DNA of 64,000 nucleotides from Methylomonas sp. 11b (GTDB taxonomy: Bacteria > Pseudomonadota > Gammaproteobacteria > Methylococcales > Methylomonadaceae), in contig NZ_KI911557.1 of assembly GCF_000515215.1 (NCBI RefSeq), forward strand, positions 4,273,741-4,337,740. Direction: 5' to 3'. Positions 16,067 through 24,647 of the stretch are shown here, in pieces. Position numbers and translations under genes: made by a program. The notes under the pieces are model-generated. The model was not told the origin of the DNA. It searched no databases and saw nothing but the letters and a program-made list of their open reading frames with translations. Each line of letters starts with the position of its first letter. Position 1 is the first letter of the stretch.

Positions 16067-16897
16067 TTACCCTTGATCGGCGACAGCTTTCAGGTCATTT
16101 TTCGCATTTTGCAGCCAACGGTTTTCAACAATCCAGTTTTTATAGTCATTCCGCCATCTACCGTAGTAACGTTTGGCAATAGCTTTGACGATCGCATTCA
16201 CTTCCGGATTATAGGCGATGACTTTGATCGCCAATCCACCAAAAGGTAATTCTCTCAGAGAAACCCAAATACCATTGATGGTTACAACTTCCTCGACGTA
16301 GCGGGGTTTCTGCTCGACAACAATGTCTTCGCTAACCAGCCATTTCTTCAGATCGACGCCATTAACAATAGCTTCTTTCGCTTCGTCAGGATCAAAGTTT
16401 TCTGGATGAAATTCTCTCAAATCGATTTCCAATGCCCAAAGACCTAGCTGATCTAACTTAGCCTGTTTTTCGCTGTCCACGAAAGAGCTATAGGCCACTT
16501 CTATCAAAACCTGGGTGTTGCCAGAATAACCCATCAAATCTGGAACGATGTCACCTAGTTGTTTTTCAACCTCGATTCTTTCCAACATAAGCCAGGTTTG
16601 GTTAACGCTGCTAAGCTTGAGTTGCTGAGACAATCGCGTATGTAACACTGATGGCACATTAAGACCGCCCGCTTCCTGGATAACCCGCTTGGCAAACTGA
16701 TGCAAAAGGGTTTCATGATTTACCACACAGGCAATCTTGTTAGATTCATGAGCGAAGTGATGCTCACGCTCTCCACCTTTTTTAGCTACCATTCTTTCAC
16801 CGCAGACTATGCAGTTACAGTTACAGCTTAATCCGCGTTCAGTTTCTGAAATGTGAGTGATGCGATTTGATATGTCTATTGCGAACTGAGTACTCAT
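16067..16897 (-). CDS. CoiA-like competence/nuclease-family protein
   Basis: The 276-residue protein begins with a CoiA-like N-terminus: a Cys-rich knuckle (CNCNCIVCGERMVAKKG) followed by REHHFAHES near residue 45. The middle region VPDLMGY...TQVLIEVAYSSFVDSEKQAKLDQLGLWALEIDL (about 118-160) looks like the restriction-endonuclease-fold core (D...ExA...K) of CoiA/competence nucleases. The C-terminal third is of unknown type. Such proteins are common on plasmids and islands and are thought to process DNA. It is divergent from a membrane protein gene, 100 bp away. Confidence 0.7.
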   Translation of the reverse strand: MSTQFAIDISNRITHISETERGLSCNCNCIVCGERMVAKKGGEREHHFAHESNKIACVVNHETLLHQFAKRVIQEAGGLNVPSVLHTRLSQQLKLSSVNQTWLMLERIEVEKQLGDIVPDLMGYSGNTQVLIEVAYSSFVDSEKQAKLDQLGLWALEIDLREFHPENFDPDEAKEAIVNGVDLKKWLVSEDIVVEQKPRYVEEVVTINGIWVSLRELPFGGLAIKVIAYNPEVNAIVKAIAKRYYGRWRNDYKNWIVENRWLQNAKNDLKAVADQG

Positions 16898-16998
16898 AGT
16901 TATTTACCTCTTGAGTGAAATTAAGGAGAACTCAGTTTGATGAATTTTTTCCGGCCAAAAAAGGCTCAAACCACCGTAAACCAGATTTTGGATAGTTT

Positions 16999-17982
16999 AT
17001 GAAAGAGGTAATTCAATGTCTTATCAAATGGTTAGACAATGTACCTAGTGATGATAAAGCACATCAAATACTTCGTATCTTAGCGATAGGATCGCTTAGT
17101 CAAGATACAAATCAGAAAGAGGTTAAACGATTTACAAACAGGGATATTTTTGATGCCGCTAAGCCAGAAACACAGGACACACCGAATAAATGGGTGAATT
17201 GGAAAAATACTGTATTACCCTATTGGGATATCAAAAAACGGCACGTTATAGAACTTGCACGTAACCAAGGATTGGATTCATATCCTGATATTGAATTTTA
17301 TATATCTGATGGTGGAAGGAGTAGGCCATCCAGTTATTGGATAGTAAAAAAGCCTTTACCCGAAGTTGTTAATGACAATGAATCATCGAATATCGAAGCG
17401 TCGAGTGAACATAATATTATCCATTATGATTTAGCCGATAAAGGAGAAGTTAAACCAGCCTGGATAGCTAAGTGGTTGCTTCGTAACGGTGATGTGCGAT
17501 TGTCCACGCGGGCAATTATTATCTGGTTGATAACCATAGGCGGAATCGCTGCACTCATATCTCTCGCAAACTGGATCGTACTTACAACCCCTCGCACTGT
17601 TACAACAAGGGAATTAAGCATGTTTTTGAGTATGTTCATCATCCCTTACGGAACATGGCTTTTCGTCATCAAACCTTGGTTTCGTTTGTTCGATGAACGT
17701 ATTGTGGTTGCACCCGAATTATTGGTATCGATTGAAGAAAAATCAGCGCAAATTGAGATATTTCGAGATGGAGATTTAAGACTACTACGTCTTGTTCGGT
17801 ATTCAGCCCCCTGCCCTATCTGTGGTGCGACAATTCATCTTGGGAACGGGGAGCCTGATTTCCCTCTGCGCTTGGTCGGTCGCTGTTATGACAGCCCAAG
17901 AGAGCATGTTTTCAGCTTTGATCGTGTTACGCAGAAAGGCATAGTTTTAAGAGGTGCAGAACTCATAACACCAAGGGAATGA
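16999..17982 (+). CDS. Hypothetical membrane protein with a C-terminal zinc-ribbon-like motif
   Basis: The 327-residue protein has a soluble N-terminal half (1-165) resembling a winged-helix-like DNA- or protein-binding region (NRDIFDAAKPETQDTPNKWVNWKNTVLPYWDIKKRHVIELAR). Two membrane helices follow at about 172-192 and 208-228. The cytoplasmic tail has CPICGATIH near 275 and a later Cys-containing DSPREHVFSFDR segment that could complete a zinc ribbon. I do not recognise the family. The architecture of sensor, two helices and zinc tail recalls effector-type membrane proteins. Its 3' end overlaps a small gene on the opposite strand. Confidence 0.6.
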   Translation: MKEVIQCLIKWLDNVPSDDKAHQILRILAIGSLSQDTNQKEVKRFTNRDIFDAAKPETQDTPNKWVNWKNTVLPYWDIKKRHVIELARNQGLDSYPDIEFYISDGGRSRPSSYWIVKKPLPEVVNDNESSNIEASSEHNIIHYDLADKGEVKPAWIAKWLLRNGDVRLSTRAIIIWLITIGGIAALISLANWIVLTTPRTVTTRELSMFLSMFIIPYGTWLFVIKPWFRLFDERIVVAPELLVSIEEKSAQIEIFRDGDLRLLRLVRYSAPCPICGATIHLGNGEPDFPLRLVGRCYDSPREHVFSFDRVTQKGIVLRGAELITPRE

Positions 17983-18089
17983 AATGCTTCACTGTTTGGC
18001 CCAAACTCAAGGATTGGCCAAAGCACTTTTTGCAAAAAATCCTCGACCAGTTCCGGATCGCTGTAAATATCGTCTTCGTCTTCCGTCAT
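17886..18089 (-). CDS. Small acidic protein downstream of repB, probably C-terminally chimeric
   Basis: A clear ribosome-binding site (GAGGTG, seven bases) precedes ATG 18089, which follows the repB stop by four bases, so it is co-transcribed with repB. Residues 1-38 (MTEDEDDIYSDPELVEDFLQ...) are acidic and well formed. After about residue 38 the frame is simply the antisense of the end of the neighbouring membrane-protein gene. The native C-terminus has therefore probably been replaced by a recombination joint near 17975. Function unknown. Confidence 0.5.
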   Translation of the reverse strand: MTEDEDDIYSDPELVEDFLQKVLWPILEFGPNSEAFHSLGVMSSAPLKTMPFCVTRSKLKTCSLGLS

Positions 18090-18093
18090 GCAA

Positions 18094-18993
18094 TCACCTC
18101 AACTTCTTCTTAACCTCGGCCAAGCTCCGCTTCCGCTCCAATGCCTGATCAAACGACTCCCCTGGCTTAGCTATCTCCGACAACGACGTCCCCGTCAACC
18201 GTGCAATCACAGCCGCCCTTGTTTCCCCTGGCCTTGCCTGTTTGTTGATTTCATCTTCGGTAAGCTGTTTACGTTCTAACGACTTAGATTTACTGCTGTC
18301 TTTCAAACCAAACTGAAACTGAAAATGCGTGATGGTTCGACCGGATTTACGCTGGCCATATTTGACCCACAAATTGGAATGCTGATTAATTTCCTCGACA
18401 GCCGGATCGATAACCCGCTTTTTCAGGTCAACCACCCTATCGTATTTCTCGGCCACCTGGAACTGGCGTTTTAGCCACTCGACTTCAATTTCTCGCTCAC
18501 CTGCCGAACTCCATTGCACTAACAATTCGTATAGGCGGATTGAGTACACACTTTCGAACCTGGCAACGTGCTTGAGCTTGTATTTGGTGAATTCTCGGGA
18601 CAATTGCGACAAATAAGGGATGATACCAACAGAGAAACTAAGAACCAGCTTGCCCTCGCCTGGCACATAGTCGATGCTACTTATCCAGCGTGTTTTTCGC
18701 TGTTTGATTTGGGGATTATCCGGATCGGGATCATCAATAATGACGCTGCGCTCATAAAGTTTTTCAGTGGCTTTTTTGAGATCACGATAGGCGTTGGTAA
18801 GATTTTCCAAACCCGCCAAATCAGCCACGCCGGAAGCCGTTATTTCAAAACGATAGTTCTCCGTCAAAATAGCCTTGGAATCAATCTGCGCAATACAGGC
18901 CAGCAAAACCCTCTGCTCGGCCAGCGTCAGCATATAGCTAGCTTCGACAACCTTGTTGGATTTGACAACGGTGAGTTGAGCCGATTGTTCCAA
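18094..18993 (-). CDS. repB: RepB-family plasmid replication initiator (Rep_3)
   Basis: The 299-residue initiator has the Rep_3 twin winged-helix layout. The N-terminal domain starts VVKSNKVVEASYMLTLAEQRVLLACIAQI; the next block is RDLKKATEKLYERSVII...RKTRWISSIDYVPGEGKLVLSFSVGIIPYLSQLSREFTKYKL; the C-terminal domain begins RFESVYSIRLYELLVQW. The charged tail is typical. Iteron-like repeats lie immediately upstream, as expected for this family, where Rep binds them to open the origin and limit copy number. This is direct evidence that plasmid sequence is part of the region. Confidence 0.95.
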   Translation of the reverse strand: MEQSAQLTVVKSNKVVEASYMLTLAEQRVLLACIAQIDSKAILTENYRFEITASGVADLAGLENLTNAYRDLKKATEKLYERSVIIDDPDPDNPQIKQRKTRWISSIDYVPGEGKLVLSFSVGIIPYLSQLSREFTKYKLKHVARFESVYSIRLYELLVQWSSAGEREIEVEWLKRQFQVAEKYDRVVDLKKRVIDPAVEEINQHSNLWVKYGQRKSGRTITHFQFQFGLKDSSKSKSLERKQLTEDEINKQARPGETRAAVIARLTGTSLSEIAKPGESFDQALERKRSLAEVKKKLR

Positions 18994-19061
18994 GATAATA
19001 TGACGACATGAAGTAAACGATGTCTAACTATACGCCCCTTCCATAATAACGACAAATAAAA

Positions 19062-19200
19062 ATAACTGTCGTTGTTTTAACGATCAATCTGTCGTCATAT
19101 GGTCATGGATAACAACAGAAATAAAGGTTCTGGAAGCGATGGAAATTAAGCATATACGGTCAACGATCAATCTGTCGTCATATCACGATCAATCTGTCGT
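19062..19200 (+). repeat. Iterons, candidate replication origin
   Basis: ACGATCAATCTGTCGT occurs at 19080-19095, 19163-19178 and 19185-19200; the first two extend with CATAT and the last with TGTTTTT. A related AATAACTGTCGTTGTTTT lies at 19062-19079. The repeats begin about 70 bp upstream of repB. The last copy overlaps the 3' end of the neighbouring protease gene. Only three or four units remain, which is few but typical of small Rep_3 replicons. Confidence 0.8.
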
Positions 19201-19848
19201 TGTTTTTAGGCTGAAACCATTGGCCACCAGTGTCATGGTGTTGCCGCTTTGGGTGATATTGAAATACTTCAAGGTATTCATGCCGATCAGCACTTCTTCC
19301 AGATGCTCGTTGATGGCCGCATCAAGATTTTGGATTTCCGCATTGCCGATTTTCAGATGGTTTATTTTAGTAAGCCGGTCTACAACTTGGCCTCCGGCTG
19401 TATGTGCGTTTATTTGGGCACCAACGGGCAGATGAGCAGCATAGGCTAAGCTGGCAGGAATTGAGGTTATGGTTGCGCCGGTATCAATCAAGAAAGGCAT
19501 TGGAACGTCATTGATATATGCCCTCCCTCGAAAATGTCCTTGCCGGTCGGCCGTTATTTCAAGACCGCCTGAAATGGGAATAGCAACAGGATTAGGACCA
19601 CCAGGAATGGAAATTGTTGGCGATGTTGGGCGATGATCTGCTCTTTGTTTCAGCAACCTATCTGCACCCTGCCAAAGCCCGAACAGCATCAGTGCCGGCA
19701 TCAAAAGATATTTAAAACCGCCAGAGTTCTTTTTGGAGGATTTCTTGGTGTATTTATTGCGCTTGATAAATTGGTAAAAGTCACTGACATTCGATTTTGA
19801 CGCTGATTTATGTTTTTCCCAGTAGTAATCTCTATCCTGAATGCCCAT
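19189..19848 (-). CDS. Membrane-anchored retropepsin-like aspartic protease
   Basis: The 219-residue protein has a basic cytoplasmic N-terminus and one membrane helix at about 46-60 (FKYLLMPALMLFGLW). Its periplasmic domain holds the clan AA motif FLIDTGATITSIP (about 120-132, catalytic Asp in DTGAT), with HLKIGNAEIQNL and VLIGMNTLKYF as the usual flap and C-terminal elements. It matches the TIGR02281-type bacterial retropepsin-like family, whose substrates are unknown. Its last codons overlap an iteron of the RepB origin, so the gene was present when the origin formed or was joined to it later. Confidence 0.88.
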   Translation of the reverse strand: MGIQDRDYYWEKHKSASKSNVSDFYQFIKRNKYTKKSSKKNSGGFKYLLMPALMLFGLWQGADRLLKQRADHRPTSPTISIPGGPNPVAIPISGGLEITADRQGHFRGRAYINDVPMPFLIDTGATITSIPASLAYAAHLPVGAQINAHTAGGQVVDRLTKINHLKIGNAEIQNLDAAINEHLEEVLIGMNTLKYFNITQSGNTMTLVANGFSLKTTTD

Positions 19849-20023
19849 GCTGCGCTCTCACGGTCGTATTCTTGAACAAGCCGAGCTGATTGGAACGTAT
19901 CAGAAACAGTGAAGGCACAGGTTGGAAGCAGTTTTGCCTTGCTTGGAGCGGATGGCAACATATTGAACGGCTGGTTAAGACGACATCCACCAATAGCTGT
20001 AAAAGCTCGATAACATGGGCGGC

Positions 20024-20054
20024 ATGTACATTATTATTTCAAATAAATGTACAT
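20024..20054 (+). promoter_or_regulatory. Palindromic operator upstream of the Phd antitoxin
   Basis: ATGTACATT (20024-20032) and AATGTACAT (20046-20054) form a 9-bp inverted repeat whose arms are each themselves palindromic. It ends 13 bases before the antitoxin ATG, the expected position of a Phd autoregulatory operator. Confidence 0.65.
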
Positions 20055-20067
20055 CAGGAGTCTGGCT

Positions 20068-20295
20068 ATGAAACAAGCGACCTTTACCGAAGTCCGTAAC
20101 CACGCCAAACAGTACTTCGATATTGTTGAGTCAGGTGAGTCCGTTAGGGTTATTCGCAATGGCAAACCTATCGCTGATATCGTTCCGGTGATGGCGGATG
20201 TGCCTTCATGGAAACGACGGAAGGCTCAACCTTTAGTGCTGGATGGGGTTGCAGTCAGCCAATTGATCCTGCAAGAGCGCGAGTCAAACGCATAA
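20068..20295 (+). CDS. Phd/YefM-family antitoxin
   Basis: The 75-residue antitoxin starts at ATG 20068, eight bases after AGGAG. The Phd fold is recognisable as ATFTEVRNHAKQYFDIVESGESVRVIRNGKPIADIVPV, with a helical C-terminal tail (LDGVAVSQLILQERESNA) for toxin neutralisation. The partner toxin directly downstream is reduced to 23 codons, so this antitoxin is now an orphan. It could still repress its own promoter or counter a related toxin elsewhere. Confidence 0.88.
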   Translation: MKQATFTEVRNHAKQYFDIVESGESVRVIRNGKPIADIVPVMADVPSWKRRKAQPLVLDGVAVSQLILQERESNA

Positions 20296-20307
20296 CCGGG
20301 TAAGTTC

Positions 20308-20379
20308 ATGCGTGTTTTTTTTGATACGTCGGCTTTTGTGAAACGCTATATCCAAGAAGCCAGTAGAGGCCTTGCGTAA
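20308..20379 (+). pseudogene. Truncated PIN-domain (VapC) toxin
   Basis: The first 20 codons (MRVFFDTSAFVKRYIQEAS) are the unmistakable start of a VapC-type PIN toxin with its first catalytic Asp. The frame then ends at TAA 20377-20379 and the sequence becomes unrelated, running into the end of a convergent lipoprotein gene. About 100 residues are missing. It sits 12 bases after the Phd antitoxin, the normal toxin position. The break probably marks a recombination or deletion joint near 20370. Confidence 0.85.
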
Positions 20380-20394
20380 TTGTTTTCAAAGCAT

Positions 20395-20865
20395 TCAGCG
20401 TACAAGCTTAGATGGGTCAAAATGAAACGAGTTGTTAAATTTTTTGATCGTACCTTTGTATCCATTTACCGTGGCTTTGGTCTTGCTGAAGATGAAGTAA
20501 TCGTCGATTTCAATAATATAGCGTGGACCCACAATCACATCGGCATTGGCTTGTGAGACAGCATCGTAGGCTGCGGCAGATTTGACGGCGAAAAATGGAT
20601 CGAATCGGAACACCTGACTGATTGGGTCGGTGCCATTAGCGGTGAAATTGACCCCATCTGCGAACTTATTGGGCCCCAAGGTAATAAACCAAAGAATTTG
20701 CGTTGAATGCGCCTCACCTTGAATTTTGCTTCCGACATCAAGGTCAGCTGTCACGCTGGCATCAGCGCGATAATCAATCGGTGCGCTCGGCTGGAGCATG
20801 TGGGTGGAACTACAGCCAATCAAGGTCAACGCCAGCAGGGTATGTAAAGCGTGTACAAAGTTCAT
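20395..20865 (-). CDS. Hypothetical lipoprotein
   Basis: The 156-residue protein has a signal peptide and lipobox: LLALTLIGCSS, with Cys18 as the acylation site. The mature part (about 138 residues) is soluble and beta-rich, with a repeated Ala/Asp composition and a YIIEIDDYFIF-KTKATVNGYKGTIKKF ending. This pattern is seen in small outer-membrane lipoproteins of unknown role (TRL-like, with VSQANADVIVGPRY). It is probably attached to the periplasmic side of the outer membrane. Confidence 0.75.
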   Translation of the reverse strand: MNFVHALHTLLALTLIGCSSTHMLQPSAPIDYRADASVTADLDVGSKIQGEAHSTQILWFITLGPNKFADGVNFTANGTDPISQVFRFDPFFAVKSAAAYDAVSQANADVIVGPRYIIEIDDYFIFSKTKATVNGYKGTIKKFNNSFHFDPSKLVR

Positions 20866-21539
20866 TGGTTTCTCTCTGATGGGCTATGAAGTAATGAAAG
20901 CGATATAGCCGTTGTTATCGGCTGATCGATTAAAAGACTGAATGCTTTTTTTGCAGTTACTCGCAATTTGATGCGTTTTTGGTGATTCTAGGTGACTCGA
21001 CCACTATCAGGCTTAAGAAAGCCCCTGATTTTCAGCCCTTGAGCCTAATGACCGTATTGGGCGTGCGCCGTGCAAAGGCGGCGCTTTACCAGTGGGTGAG
21101 AGACCCACCCGGCTAAATCGCTCCGGCCGGAAGCAATCGGAGCAGTCATGGAGGTAACGAAGTGGCTGGAGCCTCCGATGTAAAGAGATCGCTTTAGGCG
21201 ATTCAGCGAGTGTGCAGGCCGTAATGTGAGTGAACACCGAGCAAGCCTCGAAAAGGTCGATGCGCAGGCCGACCCGACAACCCTTTCGGGGAAGGCTGAT
21301 ACGGCTGGGAAATCGAGCGAAGAGTATTTCCAGTCGCTGCGCCGGGGCAGTGGTGACAGCATGTACACAAGGTAAGCGCACGCAACACGGGAAGCCCTGT
21401 GGCGTGGCCAGCGATGACCAACCGGATGCCCGTGAGGGACAGGCCGGGCGCTGCAGGGTGGCGGAGAGGCTTGTAGTACCGAGGAAGCCGGGTAATGCTG
21501 GTGGAGGGAAGGTGCCTTAGTTCAAAATCAACGCAATAA

Positions 21540-22889
21540 GTGGAAAAGGACAGGAGATTGGGCAACCTATCAACTCCGTTAAGCGTTCAGAAACTACAGA
21601 TGGCGTTACACGCAAAAGCGAAGGCTGAAACTGACTATCGCTTCTATGCGCTGTACGACAAGCTATACCGAGAAGACATCTTGGCGCATGCCTATGCCTG
21701 CTGCCGCGCCAACAAGGGTGCACCGGGTGTGGATGGTCAGAGCTTTGCGGATATAGAAGCGTATGGCGTGGAGCGGTGGCTTGGTGAACTGGCGCTTGCG
21801 CTCAGAGAGGAAACTTATCGACCAGATCCCATCAGACGAGTCTACATCCCCAAGCCGAATGGCAAACTGAGGCCGCTAGGTCTATCGACGCTACGAGACC
21901 GGGTCTGTATGACGGCAGCCATGCTGGTAATAGAACCGATCTTCGAAGCCGATCTGCCGGACGAGCAGTATGCTTACCGTTCGGGCCGCAATGCTCAACA
22001 GGCGGTGATCGAGGTGAAGGATCATCTCTATCACGGTCACCCGGATGTCGTCGATGCCGACCTTGCAGATTACTTTGGGACAATACCCCATGCCGAGCTA
22101 CTCAAGTCGGTAGCACGCCGGATTGTGGATCGGCGTGTGCTGCATCTGATCACGATGTGGCTGGAATGTCCGGTAGAGGAAACCGATAAGCGAGGACGGA
22201 CGAAGCGCACAACCGAGGCCAAAGATCATCGGTGTGGTATTCCACAGGGATCGCCTATCTCACCGCTGCTGTCGAATTTGTACATGCGACGGTTTGTGCT
22301 GGCGTGGAAGAAACTGGGCCTGGAACAGCGGCTCGGCAGTCGGATTGTCACCTATGCCGATGACCTAGTGATCTTGTGCCGACGAGGTAAAGCCGAAGAA
22401 GCATTGCAATGGATGCGCAAGGTCATGGGGCAAATCAAGCTGACGGTAAACGAGGATAAAACGCGAGTCTGTAATGTGTTGGAAGATGAGTTCGACTTTC
22501 TGGGTTACACATTTGGCCTGCAGTATCGGCCGCAAAACGGTAAGGTCTATTTGGGCTTCCGGCCATCGAAGAAAAGCATCAGGCGCATGGTCGAAAAGAT
22601 CCATGCCTTGACTGCCTATTCAATGGCGTGGCATGACACCACGTTGCTGATATATAAATTGAATCGCATGCTACGCGGTTGGGCAAACTATTTTAAGGTA
22701 GGAACCTTCAATCGCGCCTATCGTGCGCTGGATAATTACACGGCAGCGCGGTTGCGTCGGTGGTTACGCAACAAGTATAAGGTGAGAAAGCGAGCAGGCG
22801 GAGGCTATCCACTTCCGTACCTCTACCAGACGCTAGGTTTGGTGCGCTTAAGCCGCTTGGGGTGTGACGAACCGTGGGCGAACGCGTGA
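21540..22889 (+). CDS. ltrA: Group II intron reverse transcriptase/maturase
   Basis: The 449-residue protein contains the reverse transcriptase domain with the RT blocks in order: [22 protein letters not shown] (100-122), [14 protein letters not shown] (233-246) and the catalytic TYADDLVIL (271-279). These are followed by the maturase (X) domain with [13 protein letters not shown]. No HNH endonuclease domain follows, so mobility would rely on other priming routes. The start is GTG at 21540. The frame is intact, so the intron may still splice and move. Confidence 0.95.
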   Translation: MEKDRRLGNLSTPLSVQKLQMALHAKAKAETDYRFYALYDKLYREDILAHAYACCRANKGAPGVDGQSFADIEAYGVERWLGELALALREETYRPDPIRRVYIPKPNGKLRPLGLSTLRDRVCMTAAMLVIEPIFEADLPDEQYAYRSGRNAQQAVIEVKDHLYHGHPDVVDADLADYFGTIPHAELLKSVARRIVDRRVLHLITMWLECPVEETDKRGRTKRTTEAKDHRCGIPQGSPISPLLSNLYMRRFVLAWKKLGLEQRLGSRIVTYADDLVILCRRGKAEEALQWMRKVMGQIKLTVNEDKTRVCNVLEDEFDFLGYTFGLQYRPQNGKVYLGFRPSKKSIRRMVEKIHALTAYSMAWHDTTLLIYKLNRMLRGWANYFKVGTFNRAYRALDNYTAARLRRWLRNKYKVRKRAGGGYPLPYLYQTLGLVRLSRLGCDEPWANA

Positions 22890-22901
22890 TATTTTGTCCG
22901 A

Positions 22902-22934
22902 GAGCCGGATGCGGGAAATCTGCCAGTCCGGTTC
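22902..22934 (+). ncRNA. Group II intron domain V
   Basis: GAGCCGGAT...GTCCGGTTC forms the conserved ~34-nt domain V hairpin with the GAAA-like tetraloop region (CGGGAAATCTGCC). It starts 12 bases after the maturase stop. Domain V is the catalytic centre of the ribozyme. Confidence 0.8.
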
Positions 22935-23163
22935 GATGAGCGGGGTGTGGAAACGGGGTTAAGGCAAGGCTATTAGGACACCGTCAAACGAAAGGGACGG
23001 AAACAGCAAGCCAAATCTAATGCTACCGCGCCACATCTCGACTCTACCGGTGATAGTGGATTAGGAATCTTTGGTTAGTGTCAGTTTGGACTCTGACGCC
23101 TCAGATTTAGCAAAAACGAACCTAAGCTTTATAATCGTTCCAGGTGATACTCAGGAGAATTAC

Positions 23164-23385
23164 ATGCAGCTCGCTATCGATTTACCAGACGAACTTGGTA
23201 AGCAAGTGCTAAAACACCCCAACGTTCAAGAATTTGTGAAAACCGCTATTGAACGGTTGCTTCTTGAAGAAAAGGCTCTGACGCAGAGCATTCCACCCAA
23301 GACAAAATCATTGATAGGCCTAATGAGCGGTTCGGCTATCGATGAAGCTGACTACAAGCAGCATCTTGAGAATAAGTACCTTTGA
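23164..23385 (+). CDS. Antitoxin of a PIN-domain TA pair
   Basis: The 73-residue protein starts at ATG 23164 with CAGGAG seven bases upstream. A small N-terminal domain (MQLAIDLPDELGKQVLKHP, then NVQEFVKTAIERLLLEE) is followed by a flexible linker. The C-terminal peptide IGLMSGSAIDEADYKQHLENKYL is typical of antitoxins that wrap a PIN toxin. Its stop is three bases before the toxin ATG, giving coupled translation. Confidence 0.8.
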   Translation: MQLAIDLPDELGKQVLKHPNVQEFVKTAIERLLLEEKALTQSIPPKTKSLIGLMSGSAIDEADYKQHLENKYL

Positions 23386-23387
23386 GC

Positions 23388-23801
23388 ATGAAAATCTTGT
23401 TTGATACGAACATCATTCTCGACGTATTGCTAGATCGAAAGCCGCATTCATCAGCCGCAATTGAACTGTTAAGCGCGGTTGAGAACAAAATAATCGACGG
23501 TACTTTGTGTGCAACCACCATCACAACAATCGATTATCTGATCACCAAGTCCAAAGGCAGAGCTGCGTCAAAAGATGCGATCAGCTGTTTGTTAGATTTA
23601 TTCGAAATTGCGGAAGTAAACACTGCAACGCTCAGGTCTGCCCTTGATTCGGACTTTACTGACTTTGAAGATGCTGTGCTTTATTTTTCTGGCGTTGCAA
23701 TAGGTCTGGATGGCGTTGTCACAAGAAACTCGAATGATTTTAAGCTGGCAACGCTGCCAATTTATTCACCTTCTGATCTGATCAGCAAAATCAGCTCATA
23801 A
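23388..23801 (+). CDS. PIN-domain toxin (VapC-like, PIN_3 type)
   Basis: The 137-residue toxin has catalytic acids at D6 (ILFDTNIILDVLLDRKP), a mid-domain Thr-Ile-Asp (TTITTIDYLI), D near 92-95 (FTDFEDAVLYFSG) and VVTRNSNDFK near the end. The FDTNIILDVLLDR start and FEDAVLY motif are diagnostic of this branch, which is common in proteobacterial and cyanobacterial islands. The sequence looks intact, so the pair may be functional. It is probably a ribonuclease acting on RNA in the cytoplasm. Confidence 0.9.
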   Translation: MKILFDTNIILDVLLDRKPHSSAAIELLSAVENKIIDGTLCATTITTIDYLITKSKGRAASKDAISCLLDLFEIAEVNTATLRSALDSDFTDFEDAVLYFSGVAIGLDGVVTRNSNDFKLATLPIYSPSDLISKISS

Positions 23802-23833
23802 AACTTGCTACATCTATTGAGTGAGTCAAAGCT

Positions 23834-24132
23834 ATGAGAACAAGCGCGATGGCTGCAGAAAAAACAACTTGTCGTAGTTGATTCATCAACTCGAAACTGG
23901 GGAAGCCATCCATCTGAGTCGCTATGGAAAACCTTTTGTGGTCTTAATTTCTGAGGATCCGTATAAATGTTCTATCGGAACACATAAGAGCCTCAATTCA
24001 GCCATTTTGAATTGGCGCAGTCGGTTTAATCAGACCGACAACATCGGATTTAACGACAAGGAACTCCAATCCTTACGTAAAGAATCAAACACAGATCGTG
24101 AGTTTACATGGGAAGACTATTGTGTCGGTTAG
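23834..24132 (+). pseudogene. Decayed Phd-type antitoxin
   Basis: ATG 23834 opens MRTSAMAAEK, the usual start of a Phd antitoxin, but the frame soon ends at TGA. The rest of the protein (LIHQLETGEAIHLSRYGKPFVVLISED...) continues in another frame from 23878 to 24132. A frameshift near 23857-23862 and an in-frame TAG at 23875-23877, where CAG would fit the family, both break the gene. No toxin gene follows on this strand; the next TA pair is convergent. It is a relict. Confidence 0.75.
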
Positions 24133-24260
24133 ACAATAGAAAATTGGTTTGAACATTCATAATTTTTATTGCATTCAACTCGCTAGATCAAAATCGGTGA
24201 GGCCAACTCCCTAAATAGATTCATTCACCGCGAATAGAGTTTTAGGATAGGCTTTTCTGA

Positions 24261-24647
24261 TCAGTTTTCGTTGGACTGATAATGATCAAGCAACAAGCCA
24301 GTGATTTGAGAGAAGTGCTTAATGTTGCCGGTGCATAACAATTCATTGTGCGCCATAGCCGTTGCGGCAATTAAAGCATCGCCCATCTCCATGCAATGGC
24401 TTAGTGCAAATTGTCGAACCAATTGCCGAGCATGGTAAGAAATTCCATGATCAATTTCATGGATGGTGAACTGTAGAGCCTGAAGCATTTTTTCAAACGT
24501 TGCCAATTCCTTTTTGTTACGGCAAAAAGGTACGTATTCCATGTACGTTACAGCAGAAATTGATCGATGCTGTGTGCTCATGATCAGCTCTTTGGCCGAA
24601 ACCACGCCTCGGTCTGCATAAATCAAAATGTTGGTATCAAAGATCAC
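24261..24647 (-). CDS. vapC: VapC-type PIN-domain toxin
   Basis: The 128-residue toxin has MIFDTNILIYADRG with Asp4, AVTYMEYVPFC with Glu43, CMEMGDALIAATAMAH with the third acidic site, and a LLCTGNIKHFSQITGL end. The last shows N in place of the usual Asp, as in LLTxNxxHF branches. It starts inside the antitoxin gene (11-base overlap), the usual coupling. It looks complete and is a probable RNA-cleaving toxin. Confidence 0.9.
   Translation of the reverse strand: MIFDTNILIYADRGVVSAKELIMSTQHRSISAVTYMEYVPFCRNKKELATFEKMLQALQFTIHEIDHGISYHARQLVRQFALSHCMEMGDALIAATAMAHNELLCTGNIKHFSQITGLLLDHYQSNEN

Larger units (their letters stand above)
21063..22975 (+). mobile_element. Group II intron (approximate ends)
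   Basis: The 5' end begins GTGCGCC at 21063, the standard group II start, followed by about 475 bases of structured leader (paired GTGGGTGAGAGACCCACC and similar). An intron-encoded reverse transcriptase lies at 21540-22889. A domain V hairpin follows at 22902-22934. The 3' end is uncertain, around 22970-22980, because domain VI is not clear. The intron stands in non-coding sequence between a lipoprotein gene and a TA locus and interrupts no gene I can identify. Confidence 0.8.

Noticed and set aside
21013..21565. Several minus- and plus-strand open frames of 80-120 codons in the group II intron leader
   Set aside because: The region is structured intron RNA; frames are Arg/Pro/Cys-rich and typical of chance frames in GC-rich structured RNA.
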